This document shows, one piece after another, positions 1 through 9,028 of a DNA stretch of 64,000 nt (its first letter is position 1; each line of letters begins with the position of its first letter). Location of the stretch: positions 5,456,001-5,520,000 of the forward strand of contig NC_019966.1 of assembly GCF_000328565.1 (NCBI RefSeq), in the 5' to 3' direction. Position numbers and translations under genes: made by a program. Origin of the DNA: Mycobacterium sp. JS623. GTDB lineage: Bacteria; Actinomycetota; Actinomycetes; Mycobacteriales; Mycobacteriaceae. The notes under the pieces are model-generated. The model was not told the origin of the DNA, ran no database searches, and worked only from the letters and a program-made list of their open reading frames with translations.

Positions 1-658
1 CACCTGGCCCCAGCCCCCTCGTGCAAATTAGCTGTAGGACCCCCCGCGGGCGAGCTTAGGCGTCTATGGCCAAGATCACAAACTGCAGCCGAGATCATAG
101 CGAAGCTCAATGGGAAGTCCGATCACAGCAAACGCTAAACATTCTGAGTGCTAGTGAAATACCGCTCTTCGCCGAAATCCCCGTGGGCGCGACTCAGGCC
201 AGCCGTTGTGCGAACGCCATCGCCTGCACTCGGCAACGTCCTCACCCGGCTGACCTCCGGATTTACCTCCTAGCCAACACCGCATGCGTTACTTGGTGCG
301 AAATGCCGCATATTGCCTATCACGATGCGTAGCAACCACTTTCAGTGCTGTTGGCGCCACTACCTATAATACTGACCGTCGCGTCATGCCCACTGGCTCA
401 AACAGTTTCGCGTAGAGCTCAGCACATGTGGCTCTCATCCTGCTGATTCATCAGCAAAATCAAATAGTGCCGCAGCGAATTTGACGGTTCGAGTGTTGCC
501 CATCGCCGCGCAGGGTGAATAGACCTCACCCACTGGGGGATTGACGCCGCCAGACCGTGCCAGCGAAGGGTGGTGGGTACAGCTTGCGGGTTGGGAAACA
601 AGAAGATTCCCGCTGGCATATTGCGCGCAACCGCAGGCGTGAAGCCGCCTATTCCGAT
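1..658. other. No supported gene
   Basis: Open frames here are short, overlap each other on both strands, lack convincing ribosome binding sites and encode cysteine-rich, low-complexity-looking peptides unlike mycobacterial proteins. The base composition looks less GC-rich than in the flanking genes. The only structure noted is a small hairpin near 441-456 (TGCTGA/TCAGCA) followed by an A-rich run. It may be decayed or intergenic DNA downstream of the SRPBCC gene that ends at 659. Confidence 0.5.
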
Positions 659-1117
659 CTACTCGGGTTGATCGGAAGCCTTGCCCCGCAGTACCCGTTG
701 TCGCAGGCCCTCGTTCGCCGCATCGATGATCGTCTTGCCGGCTCGCTTGATGAAGTAATCCGGAATGAGTGAATCAGGCTCGACGGTGACGTCGACAGTG
801 ACGGTGGTGGACGTCCCGACGTGATCGGGCCGCAGCGTGTACTCGACGTGTTGGGCATACTGTTGTTTGGTCTGCGCCGCGTCCCATACCAACCAGTCTG
901 GCCCCCAACGAAATTCGAGAAGCTCCTCATCGACGCGACCGAGCACCTTGACCGCTAGCCGAACGTGGTGCGGGCGGCCGTCGTCATATCTGTCCAGGAT
1001 CTCCACGCGCCGGTAGGCGGGTGTGTACGACAGCAGGGCCTCCACGTCGGCCAGCGCATCCATGATGGCTTCCGGCGGCGCCTCGATCACGAGCTTGCGT
1101 GATGTTCGGACGGCCAT
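659..1117 (-). CDS. SRPBCC family protein (Rv0857-like)
   Basis: A 152-aa protein of the START/polyketide-cyclase (SRPBCC) fold, which forms a deep hydrophobic ligand pocket. The N-terminal strand reads SRKLVIEAPPEAIMDALADV, the usual first strand plus helix. A tryptophan-rich middle (RWGPDWLVWDA) and a C-terminal helix (IKRAGKTIIDAANEGLRQRV) complete the fold. It starts at ATG 1117, 10 nt after the stop of the neighbouring paralogue, so the two are co-transcribed with far. Position and length fit the third SRPBCC gene of the M. tuberculosis Rv0854-Rv0857 group. That match is from memory. The ligand is unknown; lipid or acyl-CoA binding is a guess from the CoA-transferase neighbour. Confidence 0.85.
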   Translation of the reverse strand: MAVRTSRKLVIEAPPEAIMDALADVEALLSYTPAYRRVEILDRYDDGRPHHVRLAVKVLGRVDEELLEFRWGPDWLVWDAAQTKQQYAQHVEYTLRPDHVGTSTTVTVDVTVEPDSLIPDYFIKRAGKTIIDAANEGLRQRVLRGKASDQPE

Positions 1118-1127
1118 GACGCGAACC

Positions 1128-1571
1128 CTACGACGCGTATTTCTCCATGACCTGCTTGCGCAGACTCTCGGTTGCGACGTCCAGCACGATCTTCTTCGCG
1201 CGTTTGATCAGGAAGTCGGGGATCGGCGCGGCGAGGTCGAGGATGATGTCGAACCGCACCCGCGTCTTCTCTTCACCTTCGGGCGTGAGGTTGTACTCGA
1301 CGTGCTGGCCCCGCTGTTGAAAGGTGTCCTTGGCATCCCACACCATCCAGCGGGGACCCCAGTTGTACTCGAGCACCTCTTTGTCGGTGATGCCCATGAT
1401 CTTGAAGGTTGCCCTGACGTGACGCGGCTTGCCGTCGGGATGCCGATCGAGAACCTCGGCGTGTTTATGAACCGACGACCACGTCGGCACCGAATCGATG
1501 TCGGCGAGCGCGTCCAGAATCGCTTCGGGCGTGGCCTCGAAGACGACTTCTCTCGATGCTCGGACAGCCAT
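1128..1571 (-). CDS. SRPBCC family protein (Rv0856-like)
   Basis: A 147-aa paralogue of the proteins at 659-1117 and 48088-48534. It shows the same opening (SREVVFEATPEAILDALADI), a WGPRWMVWDAKDTF segment in the middle and a C-terminal helix IKRAKKIVLDVATESLRKQV. It lies between far, which ends 59 nt upstream, and the second SRPBCC gene 10 nt downstream, which suggests one operon. No catalytic residue can be named. These proteins are best described as putative ligand-binding or cyclase-fold proteins of unknown substrate. Confidence 0.87.
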   Translation of the reverse strand: MAVRASREVVFEATPEAILDALADIDSVPTWSSVHKHAEVLDRHPDGKPRHVRATFKIMGITDKEVLEYNWGPRWMVWDAKDTFQQRGQHVEYNLTPEGEEKTRVRFDIILDLAAPIPDFLIKRAKKIVLDVATESLRKQVMEKYAS

Positions 1572-1630
1572 GTTGGCAAAGTCTAGCTAACTCGTAAGCC
1601 TCGCGCAGCCCAATTCGCAGCTAATTTGTC

Positions 1631-2710
1631 TCACCAGTCGATTTCGTCGATCGGAGTGGTCGATTGCGGCGGTGAACCCACCGGGCCGGATGGAGTGCGC
1701 GAGAACCGCGGAGCAGGTGCAGCCTGATCAACATCATTGGATGTCACCAGTGTTGAGCGCGCCCTGAGGTGTTCATTCTGCGCTGCTTCACGCCAGGTGA
1801 GCACGGGTGTGACGCATGCGTCGGTGCCCGCGAAGATCTCCGTCCATTCGTCGCGGGTCTTGCCCGCAAACTTGTCCGCGAAAAGTTCGTGCACTGCGGG
1901 GAAAGCCGCCGCGTCGAGCTGGTTCGGCACGTCGTCCGTCGTCAAACCGAGGCCGGCGAGCAGTTGCGCGAAGAACTGGGGCTCGATCGCGCCAACGGCC
2001 ATGTACTTGCCGTCGGCGGTTTCGTATGTGCGGTAGAACGGCGCGCCGCCGTCGAGCATGAACGATTCGCGCTCGTCATTCAGCGAGCCGGTCGCCTTCA
2101 TCGTCCATGCCATCTGCGCCAGGATCGATACTCCGTCGACCATCGCGGCGTCGATCACCTGGCCTTTTCCGGACCGTTCACGCTCGTACAGCGCGGCGAC
2201 GATGCCGAGCAGCACGAACATCGATCCGCCGCCGAAGTCGGCGACCAGGTTCAGCGGCGCGACCGGCGGCCGGTCGCGGTAGCCGATCGCCGACAGCGCC
2301 CCCGTTTGCGACAAATAGTTGATGTCGTGGCCGGCGACCTTCGCATACGGCCCGTCCTGGCCCCATCCCGTGATCCGCGCGTAGATCAGCCGCGGGTTGA
2401 CGGCCGCACATTCGTCGGGCCCGATGCCGAGCCGCTCGCAGGTGCCGGGCCGGAATCCGTCGAGCAATACGTCGGCCTTGGCAGCCAACTCCAGCAGCTT
2501 GCCCGGCTCGCTTTTCACGTCGAGATCGACGATGCGCTTGCCGCGATGCAGTAGGTCGAGGTTTTCCGCCGGCATCTGCAGGCCGCCTGGCCTGCGCACC
2601 CGCACCACGTCGGCACCGAGGTCCGCGAGCACCATCGCGGCGTGCGGACCCGGGCCGATGCCGCCGAGTTCGAGTACTTTTACCCCGGCAAGGGGTCCGT
2701 TTTGGGTCAC
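1631..2710 (-). CDS. far: CaiB/BaiF-type CoA-transferase / acyl-CoA racemase Far
   Basis: A 359-aa class III CoA-transferase of the alpha-methylacyl-CoA racemase type. It starts at GTG 2710. The N-terminal core VKVLELGGIGPGPHAAMVLADLGADVVRV is typical, followed by LLDGFRPGTCERLGIGP, the YARITGWGQDGP motif and GHDINYLSQTGALSAIG. In this subfamily the catalytic carboxylate/histidine pair acts on acyl-CoA thioesters; methyl-branched acyl-CoA epimerisation is the likely role, but the substrate is not shown by sequence. The length equals that recalled for M. tuberculosis Far (Rv0855), and it sits next to the same two SRPBCC genes. A decayed duplicate of it lies at 29450-29975. Only 46 nt separate it from the TTG codon opening the divergent cyclase/ATPase frame. 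Confidence 0.9.
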   Translation of the reverse strand: MTQNGPLAGVKVLELGGIGPGPHAAMVLADLGADVVRVRRPGGLQMPAENLDLLHRGKRIVDLDVKSEPGKLLELAAKADVLLDGFRPGTCERLGIGPDECAAVNPRLIYARITGWGQDGPYAKVAGHDINYLSQTGALSAIGYRDRPPVAPLNLVADFGGGSMFVLLGIVAALYERERSGKGQVIDAAMVDGVSILAQMAWTMKATGSLNDERESFMLDGGAPFYRTYETADGKYMAVGAIEPQFFAQLLAGLGLTTDDVPNQLDAAAFPAVHELFADKFAGKTRDEWTEIFAGTDACVTPVLTWREAAQNEHLRARSTLVTSNDVDQAAPAPRFSRTPSGPVGSPPQSTTPIDEIDW

Positions 2711-5700
2711 CGGTGCAACGTAACTCAGCGGCCCTAGTCAACCCGTTGATACGTGTTTGCGCCCGGAAGCGTCGCACGCGTCAATATCGTCATTTTTGCC
2801 CAAAGGGCGCGGCGGGAAGCCATACGCTTGCCGAATCAGTCAGTCAGTTTGGGCCGACGAATCGGCGGGGGATGCAAAGGCGCCGGCGACGGAGGTTTGC
2901 CGGTCGTGTGGAGCGGCGCCGCAAGAGGGCGCCCGATACTGCGGCGCATGCGGGTCACAGTTGGCGGCTGCGGTCGAGGCGGCGGAGTACAAGCAGGTGA
3001 CATTGCTGTTCGCCGATGTAGTGCGCTCGATGGACATCGCAGCCGCGCTGGATATCGAGCGGCTGCGCGAAATCATGACCGATTTGGTGGAGCGCTCCGC
3101 GGCGGTGCTGCGCCGCTACGGCGGCACTGTGGAGTACCACGGCGACGGTGTGATGGCGATCTTCGGCGCTCCGATGGCGTTGGAAGATCACGCTTTTCGC
3201 GCATGCCTAGCTGCCATGGCCATCCAAGAACAAGCAAGCCGATTAGCTGCCGACGTGGCCCGCCACGACGGCGTCGCGCTGCAGCTGCGGGTAGGCCTCA
3301 ACTCGGGACGAGTGATCGCCGGTGAGATCGGTTCGGGGTCATTGGGTTACGCCGCGACTGGCGAGCACGTCGGGTTGGCGCAGCGGATGGAATCAGTGGC
3401 CCCCCCGGGCGGGGTGATGCTGTCCGAGCCGACCGCACGACTGGTCGAGCACATCGCCGTGCTGGCCGAACCGGAATGGGTGCACATCAAAGGAGCCAAC
3501 GAACCGGTGTGCGCCCGCCAGCTGGTGGCAATCCCGCCGCGCCACAGGCTCGTCGCGCGCACCGAGGCCTGCCTGGTCGGCCGGCGCTGGGAGCGGGCGG
3601 CCCTCGAGGAGAGCTTGGACCGCACGATTGGTGGCCGCGGTGGCGTGGTGACTGTGGTGGGCGCGCCGGGTATCGGCAAGTCCCGGGTGGCCCGCGAAGC
3701 CGCGGCAACCGCGGCCAGTCGCGGAGTCGAGGTGTTCTGGGCCTTCTGCGAATCCCATGCGCGCGACATGCCCTTCGGGGTGGTGACGGAACTGCTGCGG
3801 GCAGGCAGCGGGGTGGCCGACGTCGACGGCGAAGCCGCCCGCGCGCGGGTGCGCGCTGCTGCGCCGCCGGATGCCGACCCGCAGGATCTGCTGTTGCTGG
3901 ATGATCTGTTGGGCATCGCCGACCCCGATATTCCGCTGCCTGCCATCGACCCCGATGCGCGGCGGCGCCGGCTGACCGGGCTGATCAACACCATGTGGCT
4001 GGCGCGTGCCCGACCGGCGCTGTTCATCCTCGAGGACGCGCACTGGATCGATGCGGCCAGCGAGTCAATGATCGCCGACCTGCTCGCCGTCGTTCCGCGC
4101 ACCCCGTCGATGGTGCTGATCACAGCCCGGCCCGAATACCAGGGAGCGTTGATCCGGCTTGCCGGCGCGCAGACGATAGCGCTTACCCCGCTGGGCGATT
4201 CGGAAACCGCGGCGCTGCTCGCTCAGCTGTTGGGGTCGCATTCCTCGGTCGGCGACCTTGCGGCGATCGTCGCCGACCGTGCCGCCGGAAACCCATTTTT
4301 CGCCGAGGAAATGGTGCGCGAGTTAGTGCAGCGCGGCGCGCTGACCGGCGAACACGGTGGCTACATCTGCCGGTCGGACGCCACCGAGGTGGGCGTGCCC
4401 GCGACTGTGCAGGCGACTATCGCGGCGCGCATCGATCGCCTGAACAGCCGAGCCAAGCGGACGCTGAACGCCGCGTCGGTGATCGGAGCGCGCTTCGGTG
4501 CCGAGCTGCTCACCGCGCTGGAGATCGATTCGGTTGTCGACGAACTGATGACGGCCGAACTCATCGACCAGATCAGGTATTCCCCGGACGACGAATACGC
4601 CTTCCGGCACCCCTTGATCCGCGCGGTGGCCTACGAATCACAGCTCAAATCCGATCGTGCGCAGCTGCATCGGCGGCTGGCCACTGCCATCGAAGAGCGT
4701 GATCCGGTGTCCGCTGACCCAAATGCGGTGCTGATCGCCGAGCATTTGGAGGCCGCCGGCGAGCGCCACGCTGCATACAGCTGGCACATGCGTGCCGCAG
4801 GCTGGTCGACCCACCGTGACATCCCCGCGGCGCGTGTCAGTTGGGAACGAGCTCGCCAGATAGCCGACGCGTTACCCGACGATGACCCGGGGACTATCTC
4901 GATGCGTATCGCGCCCCGAACCATGCTCTGCGGTGCCGGCTGGCGAGTCGATGCGCACATCGCCGGCCACTTCGAGGAGCTGCGTGAGTTGTGCACGCTC
5001 GCCGGCGACAAGGCCTCCTTGGCCCTGGGCATGACCGGCATCGTGATGAGTCACATGATGCAAGGCCGTTTCCGCGACGCATCGCGGCTCGCGGCCGAAC
5101 AGATGGCGCTGCTCGAGTCGATCGGCGATCCTGCCCTAACCGTTGGGGCGGGGTTCCAGGCGATGATCATCAAATACCGAAGCGGCGACATCGCCGACGT
5201 ACTGCGGTGGTCGCAGACCGTCATCGATTGGGCCGATGGTGACCCCACCAAGGGCAACCTTGTCCTCGGATCCCCGTTGGCGGGCGCGCTGATGTGGCGC
5301 GGCGTGGCTCGATTCTGGCTGGGCCACGACGGGTGGCGTCAGGACCTCGACGACGCCGTCGCGATGGCCCGGGGTAGCGACCCTGCCACCCGCGCCCTGG
5401 TCGTCTATGGGAAACACGGCTGGGCGACTACGCATGGAGTACTCCTGGCCGATGACACCACGGTGGGCGAACTCGACGAGACGCTGCAGATCGCCGAACG
5501 ATCGGGTGACGACACCGCCGTGGGCCTCGCCAAGTACGTGCTGGGGGTCGCGCTGGCACAACGTGATGCCGATGCCGACCGGCAGCGTGGACTCGAACTG
5601 ATGGAGCAGGTGCACGACATGTGCCTGCACGGGCGGTTCTACCGTAGCGAGCTACCGGGCATCGAGGCGGCTTACGCAATTGAGAGGTTCCGGCACGGTG

Positions 5701-6047
5701 ACCTCGACGGTGCAATACCCATGATTCGGAAAGCTCTGAACGATCTCGTCGAAACGGGACAGCTGATGTACGGCGCTCCGGGCACCGCCTTCCTGGTGGA
5801 GATGCTCCTGGCGCGTGGCAGCGAAGCTGACATGGCCGAAGCCCAGATTGCGATCGACCGTGCGACGAAGCTGCCGCCAGACGAGGGGTTGGTACTGCGC
5901 GACATCACGCTGCTGCGGGCGCGCGCCCTGCTGGCCCGCGCCCGCGGCGACGAGGACGCGTACCGGGACTTGGTGAATCGCTATCGCGCGATGGCGGAAT
6001 CCCTTGGGTTCGAAGGGCATATGGCGATCGCCGCGACGATGACATGA
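2491..6047. repeat. Direct repeat unit 1 (far 5' part + cyclase/ATPase gene)
   Basis: The 5' part of far, the short divergent spacer and the cyclase/ATPase gene recur in the same order and orientation at 29749-33327. The spacer and N-terminal coding region are nearly identical between the copies. The C-terminal halves have diverged more. The pair brackets the biosynthetic cluster. Confidence 0.8.
2757..6047 (+). CDS. Zinc-ribbon, class III cyclase-like, AAA ATPase, TPR protein (copy A)
   Basis: A 1096-aa cytosolic multidomain protein. It has a zinc ribbon (C48, C51, C62, C65), then a class III nucleotidyl cyclase homology domain (about 76-255), then an AAA/STAND-type ATPase with Walker A GAPGIGKS (about 302-309) and Walker B LFILEDAHW (about 422-430), then a long helical TPR-like tail. 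No C-terminal DNA-binding domain is visible. Both metal-binding aspartates are present (D87 in FADVV, D130 in HGDG). The purine-selecting Lys is Glu (E126) and the transition-state Asn is Gly (G206); R210 is kept, so catalysis is doubtful. The start is uncertain: TTG 2757 opens the frame, TTG 2796 is possible, and the ATG used by copy B is AAG here. Its stop overlaps the start of a decayed next copy (ATGA, 6044-6047). Confidence 0.85.
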   Translation: MRPEASHASISSFLPKGRGGKPYACRISQSVWADESAGDAKAPATEVCRSCGAAPQEGARYCGACGSQLAAAVEAAEYKQVTLLFADVVRSMDIAAALDIERLREIMTDLVERSAAVLRRYGGTVEYHGDGVMAIFGAPMALEDHAFRACLAAMAIQEQASRLAADVARHDGVALQLRVGLNSGRVIAGEIGSGSLGYAATGEHVGLAQRMESVAPPGGVMLSEPTARLVEHIAVLAEPEWVHIKGANEPVCARQLVAIPPRHRLVARTEACLVGRRWERAALEESLDRTIGGRGGVVTVVGAPGIGKSRVAREAAATAASRGVEVFWAFCESHARDMPFGVVTELLRAGSGVADVDGEAARARVRAAAPPDADPQDLLLLDDLLGIADPDIPLPAIDPDARRRRLTGLINTMWLARARPALFILEDAHWIDAASESMIADLLAVVPRTPSMVLITARPEYQGALIRLAGAQTIALTPLGDSETAALLAQLLGSHSSVGDLAAIVADRAAGNPFFAEEMVRELVQRGALTGEHGGYICRSDATEVGVPATVQATIAARIDRLNSRAKRTLNAASVIGARFGAELLTALEIDSVVDELMTAELIDQIRYSPDDEYAFRHPLIRAVAYESQLKSDRAQLHRRLATAIEERDPVSADPNAVLIAEHLEAAGERHAAYSWHMRAAGWSTHRDIPAARVSWERARQIADALPDDDPGTISMRIAPRTMLCGAGWRVDAHIAGHFEELRELCTLAGDKASLALGMTGIVMSHMMQGRFRDASRLAAEQMALLESIGDPALTVGAGFQAMIIKYRSGDIADVLRWSQTVIDWADGDPTKGNLVLGSPLAGALMWRGVARFWLGHDGWRQDLDDAVAMARGSDPATRALVVYGKHGWATTHGVLLADDTTVGELDETLQIAERSGDDTAVGLAKYVLGVALAQRDADADRQRGLELMEQVHDMCLHGRFYRSELPGIEAAYAIERFRHGDLDGAIPMIRKALNDLVETGQLMYGAPGTAFLVEMLLARGSEADMAEAQIAIDRATKLPPDEGLVLRDITLLRARALLARARGDEDAYRDLVNRYRAMAESLGFEGHMAIAATMT

Positions 6048-6307
6048 CCGCGGCCGCATCGATCTGGGCAGCCTGTTGCGCCGAACTACGAGACAACAAC
6101 AAGTTCTCAATGAGGCACCCGAATCGCCGTGTCGCCCAAGCCTGCCGAGTACAAGCAGGTGACGGTTCTGTTGGCCGACGTGGTCCGCCTCCTGTATCGC
6201 GACGATCCTGCTCACCGTCAGTGCCGCTATGGAATTTGCGATATCAAGTCCTACTCGCCGAGGTGCACGCCGCGCGGGAGACTGCCAGACAAGGCGACGA
6301 CGACTAA
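6044..6307 (+). pseudogene. Decayed second copy of the cyclase/ATPase gene, joined to another gene tail
   Basis: The ATG at 6044 overlaps the TGA of copy A exactly as between the intact tandem copies at 33.3, 36.5 and 39.7 kb. The first codons (MTAAA, then a degraded ribbon around CCAELRDNNKFS) match copies D and E. After a frame change, YKQVTVLLADVV (about 6146-6185) matches the first cyclase strand, and the similarity then stops near 6190. The remaining frame ends in LAEVHAARETARQGDDD, which looks like the 3' end of an unrelated gene. This stump marks where the array was broken next to the biosynthetic cluster. Confidence 0.75.
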
Positions 6308-6379
6308 GTAGCACCGCGCCAAGACGGGCGAAATTGCAGTAGGGCACTACTGGGCTCGCTTAGCCGAATGCGAGTGACG
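6301..6379 (+). promoter_or_regulatory. Conserved 79-bp regulatory element, copy 1
   Basis: It aligns without gaps to 29269-29347 on the minus strand. It begins CGACTAAGTAG, contains ATTGCAGT followed by a near-palindrome GCAGTAGGGCACTACTGG (6336-6353), and ends CGAGTGACG. It lies about 110 nt upstream of the AfsA-like ORF, with a possible TATA-rich -10 near 6437. A shared operator/promoter for the cluster is inferred. Confidence 0.65.
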
Positions 6380-6492
6380 ATGCCTATCGCAGAAAGCGCT
6401 ACCGAGCGGAGCGCCGCACAGTACCCGGCGCGGGCATATATGGATCGTGCGTCGGGGTTGGGCAGTGCGCGAAACGAGCGAAGGGGGCAACG

Positions 6493-6750
6493 ATGACGCT
6501 ACTCGCACCGATTGAGCCCGGGGTTGTTCCCCGACGCGCGATTGACATCCCGGACGTTTCGGCGGACCGGGGAGTGTCACACGGATTTGCGCGTGTTGAT
6601 CCCGGCGACCCCTTCTTCTTCGACCATCCGCTCGACCACGTGCCGGGCGTGCTCCTCATGGCAGCCGCGTCACCACGCAGCGCATTTGGATCCTCCCGCG
6701 TCGACGCCTCTCGCATGCTGTTCAGACCCGCAGCAGGATGCGTCGCATGA
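6493..6750 (+). CDS. Short AfsA-like hotdog-domain ORF, probably truncated
   Basis: An 85-aa frame starting at ATG 6493, preceded by AAGGGGG. The segment DPFFFDHPLDHVPGVLL resembles the conserved motif of the AfsA/ScbA hotdog family (gamma-butyrolactone autoregulator synthases and relatives). Similarity ends near residue 59. The rest (SPRSAFGSSRVDASRM and onward) looks like out-of-frame or replaced sequence, so full AfsA activity is not expected. Its stop overlaps the ATG of the methyltransferase (ATGA, 6747-6750), so translation probably carries over. It may now be only a leader ORF downstream of the regulatory element at 6301. Confidence 0.45.
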   Translation: MTLLAPIEPGVVPRRAIDIPDVSADRGVSHGFARVDPGDPFFFDHPLDHVPGVLLMAAASPRSAFGSSRVDASRMLFRPAAGCVA

Positions 6751-7478
6751 CCACCACGATGCCTTCAGCGCTGAGCAGGGCGCTCGAATTGGTCGCCGAG
6801 CCGCCGACACCTCCTGACGTCAGCAAGGGCTATCTCGATCTGCTGGGTGGCCGCTCCACCGACGTGCCGAAGAACACCGGGCCGATTCAAAAGGTGTATG
6901 CGTCGTCGCTGGGTTCGTTGTTTTTCGACTACGCGCAGGTGCTGATGCGAAAGCTGCTCAGCGCAACGCAGCATCCCACCGAGTGGCTGAACATTCCGCA
7001 CGGCGGGGTGGCGCTGGACGTAGGCTGCGGACCCGGAAACGTGACCGCGTCGCTGGCTGACGCGGCCGGCTCCTATGGACTCGCCCTGGGCCTGGACATT
7101 GCTGAGCCGATGCTGGCGCGGGCGGTTCGCGCCTACTCCAGGCCCAACGTCGGGTTTTTGCGGGCGGATGCTCAGCGACTGCCACTGCGCGACGACACCG
7201 TCGATGCGGTCTTGTCGATCGCCGTATTGCAATTGGTGCCCGATCCCGCGTCAGCGGTAGCCGAATTCGGGCGGGTGCTGCGGCCCGGCGGGCGACTGGC
7301 CTTGCTCGTGCCCATCTCGGACCACGCGAGCCGGTACTCGTGGTTGTTCCCCAGCGTAGGTGCCCGGTTCTTCGGCGACGACGAACTCGGTGACCTTCTC
7401 GAGGACGACGGCTTCTTGGGCGTGCATACCAAAACTGTCGGCCACCTGCAGTGGGTGCACGGCAAACACGCGAGCTGA
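6747..7478 (+). CDS. Class I SAM-dependent methyltransferase
   Basis: About 243 aa, with a Rossmann methyltransferase domain of the UbiE/Methyltransf_11 type. Motif I is LDVGCGPGNVTASLADA, the acidic loop LGLDIAEPML follows, then ADAQRLPLRDDTVDAVLS and the post-motif LRPGGRLALLVP. ATG 6747 is preferred over ATG 6738 because it overlaps the upstream stop (ATGA). The gene converges on the minus-strand monooxygenase and lies within the cluster between the two regulatory elements, so methylation of the cluster's product is the likely job. The acceptor atom cannot be read from sequence. Confidence 0.85.
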   Translation: MTTTMPSALSRALELVAEPPTPPDVSKGYLDLLGGRSTDVPKNTGPIQKVYASSLGSLFFDYAQVLMRKLLSATQHPTEWLNIPHGGVALDVGCGPGNVTASLADAAGSYGLALGLDIAEPMLARAVRAYSRPNVGFLRADAQRLPLRDDTVDAVLSIAVLQLVPDPASAVAEFGRVLRPGGRLALLVPISDHASRYSWLFPSVGARFFGDDELGDLLEDDGFLGVHTKTVGHLQWVHGKHAS

Positions 7479-7492
7479 AACCACACCCCGCC

Positions 7493-9028
7493 CTACGGGG
7501 GCAGGGCTTCCCCCTGAAGGCTGCGGGGCTTAGAAGCAAATCTCTGTCTGCCGGTAAAGCAGTAGTCGGCGAGTGGGAAGCGGTGGCTGCGCCAGTACGC
7601 GGCGATGGTGTTGGCGGGCCGCAACGGCACATCGCCGTTGTTGTCGAAGTAGTAGCTGTTCGCGAACTGGCAGCTGTGCTGCCAGAAGATCTGGCGATGG
7701 CGCTTTCGCATCATCTCCGCGAAGTAGCGATCATTGGCTTCTTGGCTCACTTCGATCCGGCTGGCGCGCCTGCGGGAGGCGTGCTTCAGGCACCGGACGA
7801 TGTGGTGCGTTTGCGACTCGATCAGCGCGAAGTAGGACGACCCGACAAAGCCGTACGGCCCGAACACGGTGAAGAAGTTCGGGAATCCCGGGATGCTCAC
7901 GCCCTCATAAGCCTGTCTCCGATGGTCATCCCAGAACCGGCTCAAGGATCGACCCCCGGCCCCATTGACCGGGTACGTCAACACGTCGCTCCATCCACCG
8001 AAACCCGTTGCCAGGATCAGCACGTCGACCTCATGGGTATCACCGTCGGCAGTCGCCACACCTGACCCGAGGATCGTGTCGATCGGCTCGGTGACCAACT
8101 CGACGTTGTCGCGGTTGAAGGTCGACAAGTACGTGTTGTGAAAGCCGGGCCGCTTGCAGCCCGGGGCGTAACGCGGCGTGAGCTTGTCGCGAACCAATGG
8201 GTCATCGACCTGCCTACGCAGATACGCGTGACCAGCCTTCAATGAATACTTGGCCATCGGGTTGACCGTGAAGTACTGCGCCGCAAGCGCAAACGTCAAC
8301 TCGACGTAGACCTGACTGATGAACCGCTGGATAGCCCTGCCCCAGGGTAATCGCATCGCCCAGCGCGCAGCGCCGGAAAGCGGAATGTCCAACTTGGGAA
8401 AGCACCAGATCGGTGTGCGCTGAAAAACGGTGAGGCGCTCGACGATTGGTGCGATGGCGGGAATGACCTGCACAGCGGATGCGCCAGTTCCGATGATAGC
8501 GACGCGCTTGCCGGTCAGATCCTCGTCGTGGTCCCACCGCGCGGTGTGCATGGTCGGACCTGAAAATGAGTCGACACCATCGATGTCTGGAATCTTGGGC
8601 ATGATCGTTATCCCACACGCGTTGACGAGGAATCGCGCCGTAATGACGCGCTCGGGTTCGATCCGAACGCGCCAGCAATCCGACTCGTCGTCGAAGTCGG
8701 CGCCGAGCACCTTGGTGTTGAACCGAATGTGGGGTCTCAGTCCGTATTTGTCGACACAGTGTTCCGCGTAGGCCTTCACCTCACTGCCGGTGGCGTAGGT
8801 CCGCGACCAGTTGGAGCTTTGTTCGAACGAGAACTGATACGAGAACGATGGAATGTCAACGGCAATACCGGGATACGTGTTCCAGTACCAGGTGCCACCG
8901 GGTTCGCCACCTGCCTCGATGATCAGGTAGTCGTGCAGGCCGGCCTTGTCGAGAGTAACCGCGGTGCCGATGCCGGAGAACCCGGCACCGACGATCAGGG
9001 TGTGATAGTCAGGTGGTGGGGCTTTCAC
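7493..9028 (-). CDS. Flavin-containing / Baeyer-Villiger-type monooxygenase
   Basis: About 511 aa. The FAD Rossmann motif VGAGFSGIG is near the N-terminus, followed by the fingerprint FSGPTMHTARWD, which fits the Baeyer-Villiger consensus FxGxxxHxxxW. The NADPH motif is IGTGASAVQ, and LILATGFGG is the C-terminal ATG motif. The enzyme should insert oxygen next to a carbonyl, or oxidise N or S, using NADPH and O2. The frame is open for another 90 codons upstream, but that part lies inside the methyltransferase gene; GTG 9028 overlaps that gene's TGA (GTGA) and directly precedes the FAD motif. It is the last gene of the biosynthetic operon. Confidence 0.9.
   Translation of the reverse strand: MKAPPPDYHTLIVGAGFSGIGTAVTLDKAGLHDYLIIEAGGEPGGTWYWNTYPGIAVDIPSFSYQFSFEQSSNWSRTYATGSEVKAYAEHCVDKYGLRPHIRFNTKVLGADFDDESDCWRVRIEPERVITARFLVNACGITIMPKIPDIDGVDSFSGPTMHTARWDHDEDLTGKRVAIIGTGASAVQVIPAIAPIVERLTVFQRTPIWCFPKLDIPLSGAARWAMRLPWGRAIQRFISQVYVELTFALAAQYFTVNPMAKYSLKAGHAYLRRQVDDPLVRDKLTPRYAPGCKRPGFHNTYLSTFNRDNVELVTEPIDTILGSGVATADGDTHEVDVLILATGFGGWSDVLTYPVNGAGGRSLSRFWDDHRRQAYEGVSIPGFPNFFTVFGPYGFVGSSYFALIESQTHHIVRCLKHASRRRASRIEVSQEANDRYFAEMMRKRHRQIFWQHSCQFANSYYFDNNGDVPLRPANTIAAYWRSHRFPLADYCFTGRQRFASKPRSLQGEALPP

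Noticed and set aside
66..332. 88-aa plus-strand open frame at the window start
   Set aside because: No ribosome binding site, unusual cysteine-rich composition, no recognisable domain, and lower-GC surroundings.
441..456. Small hairpin TGCTGA/TCAGCA as a terminator
   Set aside because: Only 6-7 bp with no clear gene ending just before it; could be chance.
1769..2554. 261-aa plus-strand frame opposite far
   Set aside because: Lies entirely antisense to the well-supported far gene and has the Arg/His-rich composition of a shadow frame.
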